Source: Verrucomicrobiota bacterium
GTDB taxonomy: Bacteria > Verrucomicrobiota > Verrucomicrobiia > Chthoniobacterales > UBA10450
Direction of reading: 5' to 3'
Length of the DNA: 15,938 nucleotides
NCBI GenBank assembly: GCA_003218525.1
Contig: QHNU01000073.1
Coordinates: 1-15,938, forward strand
Position 1 is the first letter of the stretch, and every line of letters starts with the position of its first letter. Below are positions 9,262 through 15,938 of this stretch, one piece after another. A program made the translations under genes and the position numbers. The notes below the pieces were generated by a model, which worked only from the letters and a program-made list of their open reading frames with translations, did no database searches and was not told the origin of the DNA.

Positions 9262-10671
9262 ATGCGCAAATACATGCTGCTCTTTTTCGGCTGCCTCGCT
9301 TTTCATGTCGCCGGCACATGGAGCTTACCCCTGATGGACCGGGATGAGCCGCGCTTTGCCGAAGCGTCCCGCGAAATGCTCGAGCGTGGTGATTATATCG
9401 TTCCTTATTTCAATAATCAGTTCCGGTTCGATAAACCGCCTCTTACTTACTGGTGCCAGGCCGCTAGTTTTCGGGTTCTTGGCGAGGATGATTTCGCTGC
9501 ACGATTGCCAACGGCGATTGCTGCTGCCCTCGTTGCTGTTTTGCTCCTCGAATGGGGAACACGCATTCGGAACGAGCGCGCGGGCTGGTGGGCTGCGATT
9601 GTCTTTACGCTCGCGCTACAAACATTTGTCCACGGCAAGGCCGCGGTCGCGGACATGTGGCTGGTCCTGTTTTTCACGCTTGCGCATCGTTCCGGTTGGG
9701 AATTGCTTTTCCAACATCCCAAACGTCGAATCTTTTGGTGGATATTCTACGTTTCGCTTGCGTTTGGGTTCCTGGCGAAAGGGCCGGTTGCTTGGACGCC
9801 TCTACTAACGGTGGCGGTAGTAAAACCTTTTTATCCCGAAAAAAGGTTGAGCGCGCGGTTCCGCTTTGCGCCGGGACTCGCTCTGATGTTGGTGATCGTG
9901 TGCGTTTGGGCCGTGCCGGCCCTGGCGCGCACACACGGAGATTTCTTCCGCATAGGCATCCTGCATCACGTGGTCGGCCGCTCTTTCTCCGTCATGGAAG
10001 GGCATGGGGCATCCTCGCCATTAATGTACCTCGTGTTGCTCCCATTTTATTTCGCAGCGGTATTCGTCAGTTTTTTTCCCTGGTCAATCAAGCTGCCTGC
10101 TCTGTGGACTGAGTTGCGCTCAAACCGCGATGCTAGCGACACGTTCTTGATAACTGGGACCCTCATCGTTTTTGGCATTTTCACTCTCGTGAAAACCAAG
10201 CTGCCGCATTATACCTTGCCGGCGTTTCCACTCCTCGCGCTCCTGGTCGCCCGCCGCTTCGATTCATTGCGGCTGTCTCGCAGGCTCGTGATTTCAACAG
10301 CAATTGTCTATGTGGGGGTGGCGCTGTTTGTCACCCCGTCTCTGCGGCGGTTTTTTCCGAGTTACATTCTTGCGCGCGAAAGCCGCGGCGATCTCAAACC
10401 CGAAATGGAATTCGGCGCCATCGATTATAACGAGCCGAGCCTGGTCTGGTACTTTCGAGATCGAGTTCGCGGTTTCATGACGACATTGAAAGCGAAAGAT
10501 GCCGTCAGTTACATGGCAAAACCGGGGGAACGGTTCATCGTGCTGCCAAGCAAAACCGCTGCCGTCGTTTTCCCCGATCCCGAACCTTCCTGGCGCAGAC
10601 ATCGCGTAACCGGGTTCAATGTCGCAAAAGGCCAACGTGTCGACCTTACGCTTTTCCTGAAGCCGCAATGA
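9262..10671 (+). CDS. ArnT/PMT-like membrane glycosyltransferase (GT83-type)
   Basis: This 469-residue multi-spanning protein resembles the ArnT branch of the PMT superfamily, which transfers sugars from polyprenyl-phosphate carriers to lipid A or other acceptors outside the inner membrane. Diagnostic near the N-terminus are DRDEPRFAEASREML (26-40), the acidic catalytic loop, and then FRFDKPPLTYW. Many hydrophobic segments follow, with GFLAKGP and TKLPHYTLPAFPLLALL, the latter a hallmark of this family. A soluble periplasmic tail follows from about residue 370. ATG at 9262 is used; GTG at 9250 is in frame and possible. The divergent PAP2 neighbour could recycle the lipid carrier, but that link is only inferred. 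Acceptor and sugar are unknown. Confidence 0.88.
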   Translation: MRKYMLLFFGCLAFHVAGTWSLPLMDRDEPRFAEASREMLERGDYIVPYFNNQFRFDKPPLTYWCQAASFRVLGEDDFAARLPTAIAAALVAVLLLEWGTRIRNERAGWWAAIVFTLALQTFVHGKAAVADMWLVLFFTLAHRSGWELLFQHPKRRIFWWIFYVSLAFGFLAKGPVAWTPLLTVAVVKPFYPEKRLSARFRFAPGLALMLVIVCVWAVPALARTHGDFFRIGILHHVVGRSFSVMEGHGASSPLMYLVLLPFYFAAVFVSFFPWSIKLPALWTELRSNRDASDTFLITGTLIVFGIFTLVKTKLPHYTLPAFPLLALLVARRFDSLRLSRRLVISTAIVYVGVALFVTPSLRRFFPSYILARESRGDLKPEMEFGAIDYNEPSLVWYFRDRVRGFMTTLKAKDAVSYMAKPGERFIVLPSKTAAVVFPDPEPSWRRHRVTGFNVAKGQRVDLTLFLKPQ

Positions 10672-10713
10672 GCGCGTTTGCCATTTCCTGCTGAACGTTT
10701 ACCGGTTGCGGAC

Positions 10714-11328
10714 GTGATCACGTTTCTCCACGGCCGCCTCACTCACGCCCTGCCAACGCAGGCAACAATCGAGGTAAACGGCGTTGGCTACGAAGTTTTC
10801 ATTCCCCTTTCGAGCTACGACAAACTTCCAGCGATCGGTCAGTCGATCGAAATCCTAACCCATCTGCACGTACGCGAGGATGCGCACGTTCTGTATGGAT
10901 TCATGACCGCACCTGAACGCGATTTGTTTCGGCTCCTGGTCAATCATGTCAGCGGAATTGGACCGAAGTTGGCCCTAGCCGTCTTGAGTGGAATGAGTGT
11001 GAACAATTTCAAAACCGCGGTTGTTAACAATGACGTCGCTTCACTTTCGAAAATCAGCGGACTGGGGAAGAAAACAGCCGAGCGAATCGTGCTCGAGCTG
11101 AAAGACAAGGTGGGCGTGGCAGCAGCGTGGGAAGCCGCGAGCGCGACACACGCGCCGACACCAGAGGAAGAACAAGCCAATGAGGCCGTGCTCGCGTTGA
11201 TCGCGCTTGGTTATAAGCAGGTTGATGCGCATAAAGCTGTGCGCGATCTGCAAGAAAAGGAAGGCGCCGGAAAAACTGCGGAGGAACTGGTCAAACTCGC
11301 CTTGAAACGGCTGGCCGCCGGACGCTGA
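10714..11328 (+). CDS. ruvA: RuvA, Holliday junction branch-migration subunit
   Basis: RuvA binds four-way DNA junctions and guides the RuvB motor during recombinational repair. The 204-residue product has the three usual domains: an OB-fold (1-64, VNGVGYEVFIP, VREDAHVLYGF), two helix-hairpin-helix motifs (HVSGIGPKLAL at 78-88, ISGLGKKTAERI at 114-125), and a flexible link to a C-terminal RuvB-binding domain (155-204, NEAVLALIALGY). GTG at 10714 is chosen because MITFLHGRLT aligns with the standard RuvA start; the frame is open to 10678. It begins 42 bp after the glycosyltransferase stop. ruvB and ruvC are not in the window. Confidence 0.95.
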   Translation: MITFLHGRLTHALPTQATIEVNGVGYEVFIPLSSYDKLPAIGQSIEILTHLHVREDAHVLYGFMTAPERDLFRLLVNHVSGIGPKLALAVLSGMSVNNFKTAVVNNDVASLSKISGLGKKTAERIVLELKDKVGVAAAWEAASATHAPTPEEEQANEAVLALIALGYKQVDAHKAVRDLQEKEGAGKTAEELVKLALKRLAAGR

Positions 11329-11339
11329 AAGCCTAGGAG

Positions 11340-11393
11340 CGCCTCGACTGAGCGAGGCGGCTACATTGTAGCTGCCGCTGTCCTCAGCGGCAG
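11340..11393. repeat. two adjacent strong hairpins after ruvA
   Basis: CGCCTCG (11340-11346) pairs with CGAGGCG (11353-11359) over a 6-nt loop. CTGCCGCTG (11372-11380) pairs perfectly with CAGCGGCAG (11385-11393) over a TCCT loop. The first starts 11 bp after the ruvA stop and could slow or end transcription, but neither has a T-tract. A weaker third hairpin (CTCGC 11427-11431, GCGAG 11438-11442) follows. They look like REP-type palindromes. Confidence 0.55.
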
Positions 11394-11472
11394 TGATGTG
11401 CTGTAGTGCACTGCCGATCGAACGGACTCGCACCGAGGCGAGCCGTAGCAAACCAGTACAAAACACAATCGT

Positions 11473-11705
11473 AATCAGGAAACCAGGAGTCCAAGAGTGG
11501 ATTTAAGCAGAACGAATTAGGAACGAAGGAAATTAAGGAACAAACCAGAAATTTCCTCAGTTCCTCTTTTCTGATTTACAAATTAGATAGGACGCGACCC
11601 GTTCGGCAAGCTCAGGACAGGCTCCGCGCGTCCTCCACCAAATCCGAATTCCCCAGTTCCTGCTTTCCTGATTCTACAGTCTCGTGGCCTCCTGGCTTCC
11701 AGATT
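11473..11705. repeat. mosaic of degenerate copies of a ~18-nt motif
   Basis: Versions of a motif like AGTTCCTGCTTTCCTGATT occur at 11559-11576, 11655-11673 and 11688-11705, inverted at 11473-11489, and at 8553-8570 in copy A. Within the block, AGGAACGAAGGAAATT (11519-11534) pairs with AATTTCCTCAGTTCCT (11550-11565) with 2 mismatches. Together with the hairpins this fills the 433-bp gap between ruvA and the next gene. I see no coding sequence here. Confidence 0.5.
11590..11682. repeat. dispersed repeat copy B with internal insertion
   Basis: This matches copy A at 8517-8580: GGACGCGAC, then CGCGTCC, CTCCACCAA, TTTCCTGATTC and CAGTCT. Arms GGACGCG (11590-11596) and CGCGTCC (11627-11633) are a perfect inverted pair. 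Between them lie about 25 extra bases around TTCGGCAAGCTCAGGACAGG (11602-11621), itself resembling a short sequence dispersed in many bacterial genomes, so one small repeat seems nested in another. Confidence 0.55.
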
Positions 11706-11761
11706 CCGCTTGCGATGATGAGTTGTCATTGCGCTTCAGACGTTCAACCTTTCCGCCACCA

Positions 11762-13075
11762 ATGCCCGCGGTGATGGAGAATAGGTTGGATGCAATTCGG
11801 AGCGCAATTCCCGTAGAGGGGCTGTTCGCCGCAAAGGACTGGCTCATTTCACCGGATCCGTTTCCCATTTCAGGGAAGTTCGTGCGTGAGCTCGAACACC
11901 TTGGTCATCGCCTTGCCGTTTTTCAGCGCGCCTGCAATCAGCTTTACCAACTGAGCGTTCGTGGCAAACAGCCCGCCTGGATCGCGAAGTATCTCGATGC
12001 CGGAAAGCCGAAGCAGCTGGTCGAATATGCGCGTCAAAAACAATTTCGGGAAATGCTCCCGCGCATTATCCGACCCGATCTAATCCTGACCGAAACCGGC
12101 TACATTATTGCTGAAATCGATTCTGTGCCGGGCGGAATTGGCTTAACCGCGTGGCTCAATCGCACCTACGCTGCGCTTGGGGAAGATGTCATCGGCGGCG
12201 AGCGTGGAATGCTCGACGGTTTTCGCACGGTGCTGCCAAACGGCGGCGATATCATCGTTTCAGAAGAATCAGCAACCTACCGTCCGGAGATGATTTGGCT
12301 GGCGCAGGAGATGAACGCGTTCTTTCCGGAGCGGAATTGGCGGACGTTGGCAGCGGAAAATTACGAACCACAAGATGGACGCGATGTTTATCGCTTTTTT
12401 GAGCTATTTGATCTAGCCAACATTCCGAACATCGATTCGCTCTTGCGCGCGGCAGCGGAGGGACAGGTAAACGTGACGCCCCCACTCAAGCCTTTTCTGG
12501 AGGAAAAGCTCTGGTTTGCGCTTTTCTGGCTTCAACCGTTGCGAGAATTTTGGCGACGCGAACTGGGCGAAAAATATTTCCTCAAGTTACAGGAGGTAAT
12601 TCCATACACCTGGCTGCTCGATCCAACACCGCTGCCACAGCACGCCGTCATTCCGCGGCTCGAGATTCACGATTGGCGGGAAGCAGAACGGTTCAGCCAA
12701 AAACAACGTGATGTTTTATTGAAGGTCAGCGGATTTTCACCACTTGGCTGGGGCGGTCGCGGCGTCGCGCTCGGAGCAGACTTGCCACACACGGAGTGGG
12801 AAAAACGAATCGAGCAAGGCCTCGCCAATTTCGATTCACAACCAACGATCGTGCAGCAGTTTCACAAAGGCGCTTTGGTCGAGCATCGTTATTTCGATGG
12901 GAAGAATGCTGAGCTGCGGACGATGAATGGGCGCGTACGTTTGTGCCCTTATTATTTCGTCGAAGTCGATCGGGTTCGAATGCGCGGCGCGCTCGCCACG
13001 ATCGTACCGGCTGACAAGAAATTGATTCACGGAATGCGGGATGGAATTCTGGCACCTTCAAAACAGGTCGATTAA
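11762..13075 (+). CDS. uncharacterised protein with ATP-grasp-like traits
   Basis: I do not recognise this 437-residue soluble protein with confidence. Several stretches recall ATP-grasp ligases: IIAEIDSVPGGIGLT (about 115-129); a possible nucleotide-binding Lys and Gly-rich loop in LLKVSGFSPLGWGGRG (319-334); PTIVQQFHKG (361-370), like the hinge strand; and the end segment KKLIHGMRDG (419-428). If so, it would join a carboxylate to an amine or thiol using ATP, but substrate and family are unknown. No membrane segment or signal peptide is seen. ATG at 11762 is chosen (11774 also possible); the frame opens at 11684, but that extension encodes the repeat motif at 11688-11705. Its stop overlaps the convergent thpR stop by a few bases. 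Confidence 0.8.
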   Translation: MPAVMENRLDAIRSAIPVEGLFAAKDWLISPDPFPISGKFVRELEHLGHRLAVFQRACNQLYQLSVRGKQPAWIAKYLDAGKPKQLVEYARQKQFREMLPRIIRPDLILTETGYIIAEIDSVPGGIGLTAWLNRTYAALGEDVIGGERGMLDGFRTVLPNGGDIIVSEESATYRPEMIWLAQEMNAFFPERNWRTLAAENYEPQDGRDVYRFFELFDLANIPNIDSLLRAAAEGQVNVTPPLKPFLEEKLWFALFWLQPLREFWRRELGEKYFLKLQEVIPYTWLLDPTPLPQHAVIPRLEIHDWREAERFSQKQRDVLLKVSGFSPLGWGGRGVALGADLPHTEWEKRIEQGLANFDSQPTIVQQFHKGALVEHRYFDGKNAELRTMNGRVRLCPYYFVEVDRVRMRGALATIVPADKKLIHGMRDGILAPSKQVD

Positions 13076-13626
13076 GTGGATTGCTCCGCCTTAATCGTCA
13101 GCAACCGCTGATGAATTGGACCGGCTGCGGTGAGCTGGCTCTGGTAAAGATGGAAGGCATCGACCCGAAACATTCCGGCATCGAATTCGCTATGCTTTTT
13201 TAGGAACGAGCGCATTAACTCCTTGGAGAGGCCACGGGCACGTCCGATGGTGAAGTGCGGCGTCCAGGCGCGCTCTTCAATCGGAAGGTTGCAGGCAAGG
13301 GCCGCTTCATTCACTCGCTTGTGTAACTGAAACAGGTGCGGATGCGCATGGCCAACGCCGATCCAAAGAATGAGCGGCATTCCATTTCTTGAAAACACGC
13401 CTAGTCCCGTCACCGGCAGAAAGAATGCGCGGAAAGAAATGACACCGAGTTTCTCCTTCAGCTGATCGACTAGCAGCGGTTCGACCTTTGCGAAAAAGGC
13501 CAGCGTCAGATGCACCTGTTCCGGCGCAGCAAAGATGAGGCCGCGATAATGTGGATTAAGCGTAATCAGACGCCCCGCTATTTCATTCGGTAAATCGATC
13601 GCGACAAACAGCCGCTGACCGCTCAT
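13072..13626 (-). CDS. thpR: ThpR, RNA 2',3'-cyclic phosphodiesterase
   Basis: This 184-residue protein belongs to the 2H phosphoesterase superfamily (formerly 2'-5' RNA ligase, LigT). It has both catalytic HxTx motifs, HLTL at 39-42 and HFTI at 124-127, in the expected spacing, and the usual opening RLFVAIDLP. Family members open 2',3'-cyclic phosphates at RNA ends to 2'-phosphates; the cellular RNA substrate in bacteria is not settled. Its ATG overlaps the stop of the upstream SDR gene by 4 bp (ATGA), so the two are probably translated together. Its own stop overlaps that of the convergent ATP-grasp-like gene. Confidence 0.93.
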   Translation of the reverse strand: MSGQRLFVAIDLPNEIAGRLITLNPHYRGLIFAAPEQVHLTLAFFAKVEPLLVDQLKEKLGVISFRAFFLPVTGLGVFSRNGMPLILWIGVGHAHPHLFQLHKRVNEAALACNLPIEERAWTPHFTIGRARGLSKELMRSFLKKHSEFDAGMFRVDAFHLYQSQLTAAGPIHQRLLTIKAEQST

Positions 13627-14651
13627 CTGGAGTTAGGCGACGGGCGCTCGTTATTGCGCGCAGTCGCTTGATCGAGATGGCGGGTGAAAACATTGGCCGG
13701 TCGTCGGCGACTTTGCCATCCAGTGCGCAGTTCATCGCCATCTGCGGTTGTCGGAGATGGCAGAAAGCGGTTCGCTAATTTCATTGTGGAGCCCGTAAGA
13801 TTCGGCGCAATTGCATTGCCGGCGATGGCCAATCGCGCGCCCAAAGTGAGTATCAGCGAAGGCTGGCCACGCCGGCACGCCGCGATGATCTTTGCAGCAG
13901 CGCGTTCTGCACTCATCGAAACAAGTGGCAGCCCGTTCGAAAACGAAAACCAGGCGAACTCGGCAGCATGATTACCTTTAAAGCGCGCATTCACATGTGA
14001 TCCTGTCCGCATCATCCCGGGGGCGACCGTGGTAACATGAATGTTTTCAACAGCCAGTTCGGCACGGATGCTGTCCGAAAATCCGGTGAGCGCAAATTTT
14101 CCTGCGACGTAGGGGGCGAGATGCGGCACGGCAATCTTACCGCCGATCGAAGAGATGTTGACGATGCGACCGCCACCGCGTTTTGCCATCTGCGGTCGCA
14201 TCCGCATCGTGAGCTCGTAGGGCGCCCAGAAATGGATGGCGAGTGAGCGTTCGAAATCTTCTCGAGTCATGTGAGCGAGCGGGCCGACCTCGATCACGCC
14301 AGCGTTGTTGATCAAAACGTCAATGCTTCCAAAATGCGCAACGACAGTTTCGACGGCGGAAGCGATCTGTGCTCGATCGGTTAAATCACATTGCACCGTC
14401 AAGACCTGGCCGCCTCGGGGTTCGAGATCGTTTTTTGCCCGAGCTAATTCATCGGAATTATGCGCAAGCAGGGCAATGCGCGCGCCCTCACGCGCGAACT
14501 GCCGTGCCATGACCAAACCGAGACCACGGGAGCCGCCACTGATGACGACCGTTTTGCCGGCAAAGGAAAATCGTAAGCGTGAGGTGCTGCGGGCGATCGT
14601 CCAGAGCGCAAGCGCCACTCCGGCGACGAGAGCGAAATGAGAACGTTTCAT
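13623..14651 (-). CDS. SDR family NAD(P)-dependent oxidoreductase, membrane-anchored
   Basis: This 342-residue short-chain dehydrogenase has every core element: cofactor loop SGGSRGLG (38-45), CDLTD (88-92), NNAG (115-118), catalytic Ser near 168 in NISSIGG, and the YVAGK pair Tyr181/Lys185. PGMMRTG follows. It is longer than the classical 250 residues. A hydrophobic N-terminal helix (about 5-20) probably anchors it to the membrane, and a basic, probably disordered tail extends past about 305. Classical members of this layout act on lipid or retinol-like substrates; the substrate here is unknown. It is the upstream partner of thpR. Confidence 0.9.
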   Translation of the reverse strand: MKRSHFALVAGVALALWTIARSTSRLRFSFAGKTVVISGGSRGLGLVMARQFAREGARIALLAHNSDELARAKNDLEPRGGQVLTVQCDLTDRAQIASAVETVVAHFGSIDVLINNAGVIEVGPLAHMTREDFERSLAIHFWAPYELTMRMRPQMAKRGGGRIVNISSIGGKIAVPHLAPYVAGKFALTGFSDSIRAELAVENIHVTTVAPGMMRTGSHVNARFKGNHAAEFAWFSFSNGLPLVSMSAERAAAKIIAACRRGQPSLILTLGARLAIAGNAIAPNLTGSTMKLANRFLPSPTTADGDELRTGWQSRRRPANVFTRHLDQATARNNERPSPNSR

Positions 14652-14715
14652 TCAGCAATAGATACGCACGGAAGGCTCGGGTTGAGCGCGGAATCTGAAT
14701 CAGTTGTAAATACTC

Positions 14716-14787
14716 GTCATCCCGAGCGATCTCGCGCACGAATTCCCGGCGAAGAATCAGAGATGTCTCGGCTTCGCTCGACATGAC
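14716..14787. repeat. 72-bp element with terminal inverted repeats
   Basis: GTCATCCCGAGCGA (14716-14729) is the near-inverse of TCGCTCGACATGAC (14774-14787), 12 of 14 bases pairing. The interior includes AGATGTCTCGGCTTCG. Sequences of this type (GTCAT-CCGAGCGA ... TCGCTCG-ATGAC) are familiar as short non-coding palindromic repeats scattered through many bacterial genomes. It occupies the gap between smpB and the SDR gene. Confidence 0.6.
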
Positions 14788-14839
14788 AAACGCTTTTCCC
14801 GCAATGTGAGACGGGAATTTGCTGTGATCCAACCGCGAT

Positions 14840-15301
14840 TTAGCCGTGGCGACGATTAAATCGCGCGACCTCGCGGGCCGTCTCGCGATCGGACGCTCGT
14901 TTTTTTAAGTCGGCGCGCTTATCGCGCGCCAGCTTTCCCTGGGCAACCCCGAGTTCGGCTTTCAGTCGACCGTTCTTCCAATGGAGATTGAGCACGACCA
15001 GGGCGCGACCGCTGACTGCGGTTAGGCCGTAAAGTTTGTCGATCTCCGGGCGATGAAGAAGAAGCTTGCGCACGCGTTTCGCAGCCGGAATTTCGTGGCT
15101 GGCGCGTTCATAAGGCTGAATGTCAGCGTTGTAGAGAAAGGCCTCGCCGTTTTCAATCCGGGCAAACGCATCATTGATATTTGCTTTTCCCGCGCGGATC
15201 GATTTGACCTCGCTACCCTTTAATTCGATGCCCGCTTCAAAGCGCTCGAGAATGTGGAAATCGCGCAGTGCCTTGCGATTGAGGATCGTCTCGGCGGGCA
15301 T
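14840..15301 (-). CDS. smpB: SmpB, tmRNA-binding protein (trans-translation)
   Basis: SmpB carries tmRNA into stalled ribosomes for rescue and tagging of incomplete proteins. The 153-residue product matches the family in length and order: NRKALRDFHILERFEAGIEL near 8-27, GSEVKSIRAGKANINDAF (about 29-46), the ADIQPYERA segment, LNLHWKNGRLKAELGVAQGK and the DKRADLKKR motif that begins the basic C-terminal tail. That tail enters the empty mRNA channel. It starts at ATG 15301, 21 bp after the rpoZ stop, and is probably co-transcribed with it. The ssrA (tmRNA) gene is not seen in the window. Confidence 0.96.
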   Translation of the reverse strand: MPAETILNRKALRDFHILERFEAGIELKGSEVKSIRAGKANINDAFARIENGEAFLYNADIQPYERASHEIPAAKRVRKLLLHRPEIDKLYGLTAVSGRALVVLNLHWKNGRLKAELGVAQGKLARDKRADLKKRASDRETAREVARFNRRHG

Positions 15302-15322
15302 GGCGCGACGCCGGGCCTGCGA

Positions 15323-15538
15323 CTAAGCGCCGTCGGTTGACCCGGTCACTTCTTCGAAAGTGAGTTTGCCGGCAATGATTTCCTTCAACGCGATGTCGGT
15401 AAGCGATGCGCGCGGACCCACTTCAACCATGGGGCGGTGACCGAGTCCTAGCTGACGCACTCGCTTTGAAACAACATTGATGAGCAATTGCGGATTCGGA
15501 ATGACCTGAGCGGCTTCTTGCAAAAGTTGAGTGGTCAT
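15323..15538 (-). CDS. rpoZ: RpoZ, RNA polymerase omega subunit
   Basis: Omega helps assemble and stabilise RNA polymerase by chaperoning beta-prime. This 71-residue version has the recognisable core NVVSKRVRQLGLGHRPMVEV followed by LTDIALKEIIAGKLTFEE; the IALKEI...GKL block is the typical helix and end of the domain. The ATG at 15538 gives the expected short length and start (MTTQLLQEA). An in-frame extension to 15712 adds 58 residues unlike omega and overlaps the likely promoter, so it is not used. It is followed closely by smpB. Confidence 0.87.
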   Translation of the reverse strand: MTTQLLQEAAQVIPNPQLLINVVSKRVRQLGLGHRPMVEVGPRASLTDIALKEIIAGKLTFEEVTGSTDGA

Positions 15539-15875
15539 AATGCGCAAGGAGTGAACGGCGCGCGCAGGCTCAGTCGAGAATTGAAGAATCGACGGCAAAC
15601 TGGTCGAGAGCGGAATGGTGGTAAAACGTGAGCCGAGCATCGCGACGAAAAAGGAACGCTGAATGTGGGAAGGGTAACTTCCTTTGTCAACCGATTTTTC
15701 CGCGCCAGGCACCAGAGCCGCCGACGAAAATGAAGACGGCGCGATTTAAGAAAAATTTCCGGCAGTTGATGAGGACGATGGCAGCAGGATGTCGCAACTT
15801 TTGTAGCGGCGGTCGCTGGCCGCAGAACCGGGGGTCACCAACTCCGGCTATCACGTCCTGGTGACTGCGTAGCAA
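15539..15875. other. intergenic region upstream of rpoZ
   Basis: This 337-bp gap holds no convincing gene. It contains the candidate promoter (15662-15690), a TTGTAGCGGCGGTCGCTGGCCGC block (15801-15823) resembling the TTGTAGCTGCCGCTG block at 11367, and an inverted repeat GTCACCA/TGGTGAC (15834-15840, 15859-15865, 18-nt loop). The inverted repeat lies 11 bp past the stop of the gene entering from the right and lacks a T-tract. Confidence 0.45.
15662..15690 (-). promoter_or_regulatory. candidate sigma70-type promoter for rpoZ-smpB
   Basis: On the minus strand there is a perfect TTGACA (15690-15685), a 17-bp spacer and a weak -10 candidate CACATT (15667-15662, 3 of 6 consensus bases). It would give a leader of about 115-120 nt before the rpoZ ATG. 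The -35 match is strong; the -10 match is poor. Confidence 0.4.
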
Positions 15876-15938
15876 TCAGCGAATATCTTCGACGTAGCTG
15901 GCGACACGGTACTCGACCGCCACGCCGGCGGCCTTCAA
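15876..15938 (-). CDS. C-terminal end of an unidentified gene (partial)
   Basis: The minus strand reads 20 codons from the right edge to a TGA, ending with EYRVASYVEDIR. The amphipathic, ordinary-looking sequence suggests a real protein C-terminus, but it is too short to identify. It reads in the same direction as rpoZ and smpB. Confidence 0.45.
   Translation of the reverse strand: MKAAGVAVEYRVASYVEDIR

Noticed and set aside
11329..11761. CRISPR array in the repeat-rich spacer
   Set aside because: Repeats are degenerate, irregularly spaced and in both orientations, with no cas genes.
14488..14832. 114-residue minus-strand frame beginning MDHSKFPSHIAGK
   Set aside because: It lies in another frame of the SDR gene and its start is a translation of the palindromic element at 14716-14787.
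15628..15864. 78-residue plus-strand frame and the 62-residue frame opposite it
   Set aside because: Low-complexity basic translation across a promoter and hairpins; no family resemblance.

Overview
This is GC-rich, densely coding bacterial chromosomal DNA. It carries short intergenic gaps, 4-bp ATGA/GTGA gene overlaps, few recognisable Shine-Dalgarno sites and several small palindromic dispersed repeats. The protein style and the repeats suggest a soil or freshwater Verrucomicrobiota relative (Chthoniobacterales-like), with Acidobacteriota as the main alternative. That placement is inference; no rRNA gene is present to settle it.

Left part (1-7140): a partial alpha/beta hydrolase runs leftward off the window. 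Divergent from it is a compact rightward cluster: an unrecognised small acidic protein, egtB, egtD, an OpuCA-type ABC ATPase, a fused substrate-binding/permease subunit, and a succinate-semialdehyde-type aldehyde dehydrogenase. From egtB to the dehydrogenase the genes overlap, abut or lie within 5 bp, so they are almost certainly one operon. EgtD trimethylates histidine to hercynine and EgtB adds sulfur to it. The transporter belongs to the quaternary-ammonium (glycine betaine/choline) importer family, which also contains the ergothioneine importer EgtUV. The cluster therefore looks like a combined make-or-import module for ergothioneine or a related histidine betaine. No egtA, egtC or egtE is visible.

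Middle (7195-11328): a leftward PA0069/Rv2578c-type radical SAM protein with a perfect palindrome just before its start codon; tRNA-Ser(UGA); a leftward PAP2 lipid phosphatase divergent from an ArnT-like membrane glycosyltransferase; then ruvA.

Right part (11329-15938): a 433-bp repeat-rich spacer with hairpins and degenerate copies of a short motif. Next is an unrecognised 437-residue protein with ATP-grasp-like traits, overlapping tail to tail with a leftward SDR oxidoreductase-thpR pair. Farther right are smpB and rpoZ, also leftward, with a good -35 element upstream of rpoZ. The last 20 codons of one more leftward gene enter from the right edge.
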